A stretch of 19,473 nucleotides of DNA from an uncultured Flavobacteriia bacterium (GTDB lineage: Bacteria; Bacteroidota; Bacteroidia; Flavobacteriales_D; Crocinitomicaceae), in NCBI GenBank assembly GCA_937975705.1, contig CALJTX010000041.1:1-19473 (forward strand), in the 5' to 3' direction. Below the pieces are notes generated by a model, which saw only the letters and a program-made list of their open reading frames with translations, made no database searches and was not told the DNA's origin. The position numbers were made by a program, and so were the translations under genes. This document shows, in pieces, positions 1 to 6,827 of this stretch (position 1 is its first letter; the number at the start of each line of letters is the position of its first letter).

Positions 1-50
1 ATTTTGATTGATTTTGATTGATTTTGATTGATTTTGATTGATTTTGATTG
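1..50. repeat. 10-bp tandem repeat, at least five perfect units
   Basis: Five perfect head-to-tail copies of the unit ATTTTGATTG fill positions 1-50, and the first five bases of a sixth unit follow before the sequence diverges at position 56. The array touches the window edge, so its full length is unknown. It lies 33 bp beyond the stop codon of the TonB-dependent receptor and overlaps no convincing gene. The 10-bp period is close to one turn of the DNA helix. It could be a simple-sequence array that varies in copy number or part of an upstream regulatory region of a gene outside the window; the sequence does not decide between these. Confidence 0.9.
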
Positions 51-83
51 ATTTTCTACGGAAAATTGAAAAAATCAAACCCA

Positions 84-2261
84 TTATTTGATCGTGTACC
101 TCAAGCCAAGATACACATTCCAACCCATAATTGGCGACCAAATTTCGGTGGCGTCAAAGTCTGGTCCGAAAGGATTTTGAGCAGATACGATCGGATGCTG
201 CTGCATCACGTTGAGCAGGTTTTCACCCCCAACATACAATTCCAATTGCTTCCAGTTGCGCGTCACTTGCGCATTGAGCAAGCCCCATGCTTGACCCTGC
301 CCGCCTTGCGGCAAACGCACTGCGCTGTAGCGCGAATAGGTGAGGTCGTAAGCCCAACGCTTGTTGCGGGTTTGATAGGCTATATTGGCAAAAAGACGCT
401 GGCGAGGCAAAAGTACTTGCGTTTGGAGTTTGCCGTTGTACAGCGCCCTGACGTCTTGGAATTTGTAGGCCAAACGCAGGTCTAGGCCGCGCAATAAGGC
501 ATAGGCAAACTCTGCCTGCAGCACGGTTGCTACGGAATTGGCGCTTAGGTTTTTAAAGACCACCATGCCTGAAAGCGTGTCGCGGTCAGCCACTAGTTGT
601 TGCGAAAAACGCGTGTGGTAGGCGTCCAAACTGAGGCTGCCCTTGCGTTTTTTGAAACTAAAACCCTGTACCAAAGAGGCGCCAACATTCCAGGAAATTT
701 CGGGCAGCAGCGCTTGATTGACCATCCAAGTCTTGGAGCTGGCCAAAAGCGAGAGGTTGTCCATTACAAAATTGGGCAAGCGCCAAGCGCGGCCGCCGGT
801 GAGTCGGAGGTCGAGCTGGGGGCTGAGGGCGTATTTGAGGTGCGCGCGCGGTGAAAACTGTGCGCCGGCTAGGTTGTGTTGATCAAAGCGCGCACCTATA
901 ACCGCCGAAAGGCGGTTGCCCGAGTAGGCATACTCGGCAAATACGCCCGGAACCCACTCTGTTCTGAGATTTCCGATGAGCATTTCGCCATTGGGCTGAG
1001 CGGCAAATTGTTCAATTTGTAATGCGAGCAAGCTCGCGCCCGCCTTGATTTTATGATCGGCCGAACCAATGATGTCGTCGTAGATTACATTCAGGTATCC
1101 GCGTTTTTCATGGCCACTGAAGTTGCGCAATCCATACAAGCCGCTCATATTTTGGAGCTTGAATTGCGCAATGACGCCCAAACTCTGGGCAGGCTTTTTA
1201 CCAAAAAATCCGGTCTTGGCAAAAACAGAAAGGTGTTCGCTTGCCAATTGCATGCCATAGCCCACCGGGCTGGCTTTGGTATAAGTTGTTTGCCCCCCGA
1301 TTTTTTGATCGGTGTAAGCCTGCACACCCAATTGGGCCTCCATACGCGGGCCTTGATAGCTGAAGCGCTGCAGTAAATTATAGGTGTTGGAGAGCGCTTG
1401 GTCTCTGAAACCGTCTTGGTTTTGGTCAAAAGTACCATAGACAGCAGCGCCCGAGGCAAAAAGGCCCATGTGCCAGCGCTCGGAGAGCTGCTGGCCACTC
1501 TGTAAATTGAGCTCCGTGCGGCCGAACCGATTCTGGTATACATTCAGCCCTAAGCGCGGCATTTCTTTGGGTTTCTTGAACTCCAAATTGACCAAGCCTG
1601 CCATTGATTCATAGCCATTGACCACCGAGCCAGTTCCTTTCGTGATCTGAATAGACTCCAGCCAAGTACCCGGAATTACACTCATGCCGTAAGCACTCTC
1701 AAGGCCGCGCAGAAATGGAATGTTCTCAAATTGCAACTGTGTGTACACCGCATCTAGGCCCAACAACTGGATTTTCTTCGCCCCAGAAATGGCATCTGAC
1801 ATACTGACATCTACGGTTGCATTGGTTTCAAAAGACTCCGATAGGTTGCAGCAAGCCGCTTTTCTGAATTCTGCACTGGTGAGTTCCTCGACATGCAGCG
1901 TTTTCATTTTAGAAATCCCATGCGGATTCTTCTGACTGCTCACCACGATATCCTGTACCAATTGCCCAGATACCAGCACCACGTTCAAGGCCAAAAAACG
2001 GTCTGAGCGCGTCACTACCAAGCGGTCTGAGCGGTAGCCCTTTGCCACAAACAGTAAGGTGTCGGGCTGCTGCTTGCCCAATAAAATTTCAAAAGTGCCG
2101 TCTTCGTTTGAAAAGACAGTGGTTCCTGCACCCAGCAAAGTAATTTTTACATTTTTAAGCGGTTTGGTCTGTACAGAATCTGCACCTTGTACCACCCCGC
2201 GAATTTGGGCTTGTAAGGCCTGAGTTAGCAAGGTAACTCCCAATAAAAAAAAGAATTTCAT
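84..2261 (-). CDS. TonB-dependent outer-membrane receptor, probably metal-related
   Basis: Outer-membrane active-transport receptor of about 725 residues. A signal peptide (MKFFFLLGV..., ending near AQA/Q) is followed by a carboxypeptidase-regulatory-like beta-sandwich (about residues 20-100), a plug domain (about 110-230, with the typical stretch GLESAYGMSVIPGTWLESIQ) and a long beta-barrel rich in alternating aromatic residues that ends in an aromatic-containing strand (LGLRYTIK). The ATG at 2261 is preferred; a TTG two codons upstream (2267) is also open. The gene lies 40 bp downstream of the small Cys/His-rich gene and is probably cotranscribed with it. The plug contains an adjacent cysteine pair (AACCNLSE). 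Receptors of this kind beside HYC_CC_PP-like proteins are usually linked to metal uptake or homeostasis; the substrate here is inferred, not shown. No intrinsic terminator was seen after the stop. Confidence 0.93.
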   Translation of the reverse strand: MKFFFLLGVTLLTQALQAQIRGVVQGADSVQTKPLKNVKITLLGAGTTVFSNEDGTFEILLGKQQPDTLLFVAKGYRSDRLVVTRSDRFLALNVVLVSGQLVQDIVVSSQKNPHGISKMKTLHVEELTSAEFRKAACCNLSESFETNATVDVSMSDAISGAKKIQLLGLDAVYTQLQFENIPFLRGLESAYGMSVIPGTWLESIQITKGTGSVVNGYESMAGLVNLEFKKPKEMPRLGLNVYQNRFGRTELNLQSGQQLSERWHMGLFASGAAVYGTFDQNQDGFRDQALSNTYNLLQRFSYQGPRMEAQLGVQAYTDQKIGGQTTYTKASPVGYGMQLASEHLSVFAKTGFFGKKPAQSLGVIAQFKLQNMSGLYGLRNFSGHEKRGYLNVIYDDIIGSADHKIKAGASLLALQIEQFAAQPNGEMLIGNLRTEWVPGVFAEYAYSGNRLSAVIGARFDQHNLAGAQFSPRAHLKYALSPQLDLRLTGGRAWRLPNFVMDNLSLLASSKTWMVNQALLPEISWNVGASLVQGFSFKKRKGSLSLDAYHTRFSQQLVADRDTLSGMVVFKNLSANSVATVLQAEFAYALLRGLDLRLAYKFQDVRALYNGKLQTQVLLPRQRLFANIAYQTRNKRWAYDLTYSRYSAVRLPQGGQGQAWGLLNAQVTRNWKQLELYVGGENLLNVMQQHPIVSAQNPFGPDFDATEIWSPIMGWNVYLGLRYTIK

Positions 2262-2307
2262 GATCAATAAATAAGTTCAACAATTAACATTTAAGCTAAT
2301 TGCGATC

Positions 2308-2754
2308 TCATATTTGCCACACTTGATTTTTCACTTGAATTTGTTTACCCCGCTTAGCAAGTGGAGGCGGCCGGTAATGCAAGCTACTATCAAAAGTTTG
2401 ATTTGTATGAAGCGCTTTGTAAAAAATAAAATTTGAACCCGCTGGCACCAAACAAACTGCAGTATGCACACAATGCCAATCGAAAGTGGAATAAGCTTGA
2501 TCAAAATTGGCTTTCACGACCTGCAGCTCATCCGAACAGCAATCCTTTTCTTGCAAATTGGCCGCACAGCCAGCCTCCTGCTCTTTTTGGCAACACGGCG
2601 GCAGCTCCTCGTGTGGTTGGGCACACTCATGGTCTATCTTCACTACCAACGACGCAAACTCACCGTCCGTTTCACAAAAATGCTTGTGAATTGGAATGCC
2701 TACTTGGAGAGCAAGTTGGATAAGGATGAGAAAGATGACCAAAATTGATTTCAC
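2308..2754 (-). CDS. small secreted Cys/His-rich protein, HYC_CC_PP-like
   Basis: 148-residue protein with a hydrophobic N-terminal segment (about residues 4-20) that should act as a signal peptide or membrane anchor. The rest holds nine cysteines and eight histidines, including HKHFC (23-27), PPCC (52-55), DCC (71-73), HCVH (94-97) and a PPP near the C-terminus (129-131). This motif order matches the Bacteroidota family named HYC_CC_PP, whose biochemical role is not established. The start is a GTG at 2754; no ATG lies before the hydrophobic segment. It is the first gene of a likely operon with the receptor 40 bp downstream. The Cys/His content and the partner suggest a periplasmic or surface metal-binding role, possibly copper or another soft metal, but this is inference. 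The family assignment rests on motif memory, not on an alignment. Confidence 0.8.
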   Translation of the reverse strand: MKSILVIFLILIQLALQVGIPIHKHFCETDGEFASLVVKIDHECAQPHEELPPCCQKEQEAGCAANLQEKDCCSDELQVVKANFDQAYSTFDWHCVHTAVCLVPAGSNFIFYKALHTNQTFDSSLHYRPPPLAKRGKQIQVKNQVWQI

Positions 2755-2778
2755 GATACAAAATTACAAATAATGAAT

Positions 2779-2786
2779 TACCTTTG
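2779..2786 (+). promoter_or_regulatory. candidate -7 promoter box for purF
   Basis: TACCTTTG matches the Bacteroidota -7 consensus TAnnTTTG exactly and ends 19 bp before the purF ATG, which would leave a short leader of about 15 nt. No convincing TTG -33 element lies at the usual distance upstream, so the call rests on one box plus position in the 51-bp divergent intergenic region. Confidence 0.35.
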
Positions 2787-2805
2787 CCACTCAATTTCCT
2801 AGACC

Positions 2806-4707
2806 ATGAGTGATCCGATTAAACACGAGTGTGGCATTGCCCTCTTAAGGCTCAAACAACCACTTGAATACTACCTCGAGAAATACGGATCTGCCCTTTG
2901 GGGCCTGAACAAAATGCATCTTTTGATGGAGAAGCAACACAACCGCGGTCAAGATGGCGCGGGTATTGCCAACATCAAACTCGATATGCAGCCAGGTGAG
3001 CGCTATATTTCGCGCAGCCGCTCGGTTCAAAAAAACCCAACTCAAGACATTTTCGATCAAATCAATGCCAAATTCAAGGCGATTTACGATGAAAACCCAG
3101 AAAAACTCAAAGATGTTGCTTTCTTGAAGCAAAACGCGGGCTTTACTGGCGAAGTCTTTTTAGGGCACTTGCGTTACGGTACTTACGGACGTAATTCCAT
3201 TGAAAGCTGCCACCCGTTTTTGCGACAGTCCAACTGGATGACCCGCAATTTAGTGGTAGCCGGCAACTTCAACCTCACCAACGTAGACGAACTCTTTGAA
3301 GTACTAGTCGAACTTGGTCAGCACCCAAAGGAGAAGTCAGACACCGTAACGGTCATGGAAAAAATCGGTCATTTCCTCGATGTCGAAAACGACGAACTCT
3401 ATGCACATTACAAGGCATTAGGGTACGGTAAAACCGACATTTACGCCCGCATCCAAGACGAGCTCAAAATTGATAAAATCCTCAAAAAAGCATCCGAACG
3501 CTGGGACGGCGGTTACGCTATGGCGGGCCTTCTAGGCCACGGCAGCGCTTTTGTACTCAGAGACCCAAGCGGCATACGTCCTGCATTTTGGTACGAAGAC
3601 GACGAAATTTGCGTAGTGGCTTCTGAGCGCCCGGTGATCCAAACCGCTTTCAACCTCAAAGTAGAAGATATCCAAGAACTCAAACCTGGCCATGCGCTCA
3701 TCATCGAGAAAAAAGGACAGGTCAAAGAAATCCAAATCAATGCGCCACGCGAACTCAAGCAGTGTTCTTTTGAGCGCATTTATTTTTCAAGAGGTTCAGA
3801 TGCCGATATCTACAAAGAACGCAAAGCGCTTGGTCGCCTGATTGTCAAAGATGTCCTAGACAGCATAGACCACGACTACGACAACAGCGTCTTTTCATTC
3901 ATCCCGAACACCGCTGAGGTTTCTTTTTATGGCCTGATCAAAGGTTTGGAAGAAGCCCTCAACGAAAACAAACTCGCGCAAATTCAAGCGCTGGGCTCAA
4001 ACGCAAACCCCGATGCACTCAGTGAAATCATCAACCGACGCGCGCGCATCGAAAAAATTGCCATCAAAGACGCCAAGCTACGCACTTTTATCACTCAAGA
4101 CGACTCCCGCGACGACCTCGTTGCGCATGTTTACGACATTACCTACGGCTCGGTACGCCGCGGCACCGACAACCTCATCGTAATCGATGACAGCATTGTA
4201 CGCGGCACTACCTTGCGCCAAAGCATCTTGCGTATTCTCGACCGTCTTGGTCCTAAAAAAGTGGTGGTGGTGTCTTCTGCACCGCAAATCCGTTACCCAG
4301 ATTGCTACGGCATCGATATGGCCAAAATGGGCGACTTCATCGCTTTTGAGGCCGCTATCGCCTTATTGCGCGAACGCGGTCAGTCTCAACTCATAGACGA
4401 AGTCTACAAAGCGGCCCTCGAACAAGTGCAGCTACCCAAAGAACAAGTCAAAAATGTGGTACAGCGCATTTACGCACCTTTCTCAGACAAAGAAATCTCT
4501 GCACAAATTGCCAAAATGCTCACGCCTGTAGGCATGCAAGCCGAAGTAGAAATCATCTATCAATCAGTAGAAAACTTACATATCGCTTGCCCTAGCCACA
4601 CCGGCGATTGGTACTTTACCGGCAACTACCCTACCCCTGGCGGCAATAAAGTCGTGAACCGTGCATTCATCAATTGGATGGAGAAGCGCAACGAGCGGGC
4701 ATATTAA
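2806..4707 (+). CDS. purF: amidophosphoribosyltransferase (PurF), long Bacteroidota form
   Basis: Cytosolic enzyme of the first committed step of purine synthesis, transferring ammonia from glutamine to PRPP to give phosphoribosylamine. At the N-terminus HECGIA places the likely nucleophile at Cys9, after an eight-residue segment that resembles the cleaved propeptide of Bacillus-type enzymes. The glutaminase domain also shows QHNRGQDGAG (44-53), GHLRYGTYG and RDPSGIRP. The PRPP-binding loop VIDDSIVRGTT is at 459-469, followed by APQIRYPDCYGIDM. At 633 residues it is well over 100 residues longer than E. coli PurF, with extra sequence in both domains. The C-terminal FTGNYPT (604-610) resembles the iron-sulfur region of Bacillus PurF, but the expected cysteines are missing. 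It is a single plus-strand gene, divergent from the metal module and convergent with waaA. The ATG at 2806 fits the propeptide model. Confidence 0.95.
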   Translation: MSDPIKHECGIALLRLKQPLEYYLEKYGSALWGLNKMHLLMEKQHNRGQDGAGIANIKLDMQPGERYISRSRSVQKNPTQDIFDQINAKFKAIYDENPEKLKDVAFLKQNAGFTGEVFLGHLRYGTYGRNSIESCHPFLRQSNWMTRNLVVAGNFNLTNVDELFEVLVELGQHPKEKSDTVTVMEKIGHFLDVENDELYAHYKALGYGKTDIYARIQDELKIDKILKKASERWDGGYAMAGLLGHGSAFVLRDPSGIRPAFWYEDDEICVVASERPVIQTAFNLKVEDIQELKPGHALIIEKKGQVKEIQINAPRELKQCSFERIYFSRGSDADIYKERKALGRLIVKDVLDSIDHDYDNSVFSFIPNTAEVSFYGLIKGLEEALNENKLAQIQALGSNANPDALSEIINRRARIEKIAIKDAKLRTFITQDDSRDDLVAHVYDITYGSVRRGTDNLIVIDDSIVRGTTLRQSILRILDRLGPKKVVVVSSAPQIRYPDCYGIDMAKMGDFIAFEAAIALLRERGQSQLIDEVYKAALEQVQLPKEQVKNVVQRIYAPFSDKEISAQIAKMLTPVGMQAEVEIIYQSVENLHIACPSHTGDWYFTGNYPTPGGNKVVNRAFINWMEKRNERAY

Positions 4708-5936
4708 GCAAGCAGCTTAGCCCCTATTTTTCCCTGCAAATTGAAAACTTGCTTTTCTATTGCTGCTTTCGTGTTTTCCCGATTTTCAATCAAAGAAATC
4801 AGTAATTGATCAAGGCCATTTGCAGTCTCAACAACATGTGCAAAACCCAAATCAATAAATTGTTGCGCCTCCGGAAACTTTTCATGTTTGGGGCCAATTA
4901 AAACAGGAAGCCCATAGACCAATGGCTCCAAAATATTGTGCAAACTACCACTAAAGCCCCCACCCACAAAAGCTACAGAACCATATTGATATGCTGCACT
5001 GAGGTGGCCTATGGTGTCTAAAATAATTATTGATGTTTCAGAAAAAGAGCCCTTCTCAATTTTAGAATAAAAAACGGATTGAGGGAAGGCGAGCCCCAAT
5101 TGAGTAAGATGGTTCTGAGAAAGATCATGTGGGGCAATAAGCACTTTCAAATTGAGCTTGGTTAAATGCTCCTCATTTCCCTTGAGCAAATCAAATAAGA
5201 TTTTTTCTTCCTGTGGCCAACTGCTACCTAAGATCAGTAAGGGTGCGTCGCCAACAAATTGTTGTATAAGCGCATTGGGCTTTGCAGTTGCTTTGGCCTC
5301 CAACACCCGATTGAAGCGTAGGTCACCTAGCATTTCGATTTGCTGAGCAGAAATACCGATAGATGACAATAGCTGTTGTGTACCCTCATTTTGAACCGCA
5401 AAGTATGACACGCGCTGCAAAGCCCTACGAAAAAACCCGCCATACCATTTGAAATAGAGTTGCGAAGGGCGCAAAATGGTCGATATTGCAAAAACTTCTA
5501 AGCCTACTTGCTGCGCTTTTTGCAACAAATTGGGCCAAAATTCATATTTGAGCAAATACAAACGATCGGCCTGCACGGCTTTCAGCAGGCGCTGCATGTG
5601 CAAAGGGGTGTCGGCTGGTAGATAAAAAACAGCATGGGGTTCAAAGCCGCGCTTGTGGTAATGCTGCATGCCCGAAGGCGAGTAAAAGCTCAAGACAATT
5701 TCTAACTCAGGTTGGGCACGCAGGCATGCTTGAATGAGCGGCAGCGCCATATCATATTCTCCTAAGGAGGCGCAGTGAAACCAGTAGCGCTTTTTACCAG
5801 ATTTTGGCAATTCTTGTAAGATGATCCAAGTTGCTTTTCGCCCCAATACCAAGGCCTTTGCTTTGGGGTGCCAAAGCGCCACCAACTTCAAGAGCAATTG
5901 GTAAATAAAAATAAAAAATGTATACAGCAGGCCCAT
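4704..5936 (-). CDS. waaA: 3-deoxy-D-manno-octulosonic acid (Kdo) transferase
   Basis: GT30-family transferase that adds Kdo from CMP-Kdo to the lipid A precursor at the cytoplasmic face of the inner membrane. An N-terminal hydrophobic segment (about residues 2-20) anchors it. HCASLGEYD (about 54-62) carries the conserved glutamate expected as catalytic base. Further family landmarks are KYEFWPN, LGDLRFNR, GSSWPQEE and GGGFSGSLHNILEP. The length of 410 residues is normal for the family. The ATG at 5936 is chosen; a TTG directly before it (5939) is possible. The stop overlaps that of purF on the opposite strand by four bases. A beta-barrel gene ends 53 bp upstream on the same strand. Its presence indicates a Gram-negative envelope with Kdo-containing lipopolysaccharide. 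How many Kdo residues it adds cannot be read from the sequence. Confidence 0.95.
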   Translation of the reverse strand: MGLLYTFFIFIYQLLLKLVALWHPKAKALVLGRKATWIILQELPKSGKKRYWFHCASLGEYDMALPLIQACLRAQPELEIVLSFYSPSGMQHYHKRGFEPHAVFYLPADTPLHMQRLLKAVQADRLYLLKYEFWPNLLQKAQQVGLEVFAISTILRPSQLYFKWYGGFFRRALQRVSYFAVQNEGTQQLLSSIGISAQQIEMLGDLRFNRVLEAKATAKPNALIQQFVGDAPLLILGSSWPQEEKILFDLLKGNEEHLTKLNLKVLIAPHDLSQNHLTQLGLAFPQSVFYSKIEKGSFSETSIIILDTIGHLSAAYQYGSVAFVGGGFSGSLHNILEPLVYGLPVLIGPKHEKFPEAQQFIDLGFAHVVETANGLDQLLISLIENRENTKAAIEKQVFNLQGKIGAKLLA

Positions 5937-5989
5937 CAATACGCTACGAAATTAATCGAATTGGATGGAAATTTGAACTTTGCCGAAAA

Positions 5990-6745
5990 TCAATCATAAT
6001 AATACTCTCTGGGCTCCGCAGAGTAAAATGGAATGTACCAACCCAGGCGAAAGCCTGTTTGTAGGTCTAGGCGGCGGGCGGTAGAAACAGGAACATTAGG
6101 CTGATCAAAGTTGATGGTGCGGCGGTTGTAGGTGAAACCCTGTTGAAAATAAAGGCCCGCGTAGAAACTCGTGGAGCCGCGGTTGTTTAAAAAGGAATAG
6201 CCAATAAATTGTTGGGTGTTGAAACCCGTGGTGAGGCGGTCATAGCCTTTTTTGTAGTTGAGCTCGAGTTGCGGCACCACGTTGTCATTGGATTCTATGC
6301 GCAGGTGGTGCAGCATGTAGCCGCCACCCAATTGCAACAAGATGCCGCTATTGCGATTGGTTTTATTAATTGGGAACAATCTGCCCACGTAAGCATTGAC
6401 ATGCACGCCGCGCGGATACACCAGCACTGAGGCAGGTAGACCGAGGTCGTTGGTGATGTTACCGGCGTTATCTACTAAATGATCAAATAGGCCCGTCATG
6501 CGCACACTATCCGAAAACCAAAAATCTGACTCCAGACCTAAGCTCCAATTGTTTTTGAATTTATAACCAGCCGTAAGGCCCACGCGGTTGAAATACCAAT
6601 ATCGGCTTGCTAAATCACCGCCCGAAAACGCGCCGCCATAATGAACGCCCACAACAGGCAGGGCAACAGACTCCGAACCTGATACTTGGGCATACAATTG
6701 AAAAGTTCCTGAGATAAACAGGAGAAAAGTGAGCAGCGATTTCAT
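5990..6745 (-). CDS. predicted outer-membrane beta-barrel protein, function unknown
   Basis: 251-residue protein with a clear signal peptide (MKSLLTFLLFISGTFQLYAQ). The mature part is made of alternating hydrophobic and polar stretches with many aromatic residues and glycines (for example GVHYGGAFSGG, RVGLTAGYKF, ILLQLGGGYML, TSFYAGLYFQQGF), the pattern expected of a small transmembrane beta-barrel of roughly eight to ten strands. It ends FYSAEPREYYYD. I do not recognise a named family. It sits between the kinase terminator and waaA on the same strand, so it may be cotranscribed with waaA (53 bp apart), which would fit an envelope role; no function is assigned. The ATG at 6745 is the obvious start because the signal peptide begins there. 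Confidence 0.85.
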   Translation of the reverse strand: MKSLLTFLLFISGTFQLYAQVSGSESVALPVVGVHYGGAFSGGDLASRYWYFNRVGLTAGYKFKNNWSLGLESDFWFSDSVRMTGLFDHLVDNAGNITNDLGLPASVLVYPRGVHVNAYVGRLFPINKTNRNSGILLQLGGGYMLHHLRIESNDNVVPQLELNYKKGYDRLTTGFNTQQFIGYSFLNNRGSTSFYAGLYFQQGFTYNRRTINFDQPNVPVSTARRLDLQTGFRLGWYIPFYSAEPREYYYD

Positions 6746-6774
6746 ATTGTAAATTTACATTTTCTCAAGAAAAC

Positions 6775-6796
6775 AAAAAACCCCACCGAAGTGGGG
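6775..6796 (-). terminator. intrinsic terminator after the polysaccharide operon
   Basis: On the minus strand the RNA would form the hairpin CCCCAC-UUCG-GUGGGG followed by six U residues. The loop is a C(UUCG)G tetraloop, an unusually stable type, and the stem can be lengthened by a G-U and two A-U pairs. It begins 31 bp after the stop codon of the Wzc-like kinase, so it would end the long minus-strand transcript before the beta-barrel gene. Confidence 0.9.
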
Positions 6797-6827
6797 CTTG
6801 AAAAGCAATTGAAGCGCAAAGTTGTAC

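Noticed and set aside
48..485. Plus-strand open frame of 145 codons at the left edge
   Set aside because: It is antisense to the receptor gene, has no recognisable domain and starts inside the 10-bp repeat.
5985..5996. Twelve-base match (TGATTGATTTTC, minus strand) to the junction of the left-edge repeat
   Set aside because: A single AT-rich match spanning the beta-barrel stop codon; not tandem and readily explained by chance.
6745..6776. Possible promoter for the beta-barrel gene: TTG at 6774-6776 and TAAATTTA at 6750-6757 (minus strand)
   Set aside because: The box lacks the final G, the spacing of 16 bp is short, and the box lies only 4 bp before the ATG.
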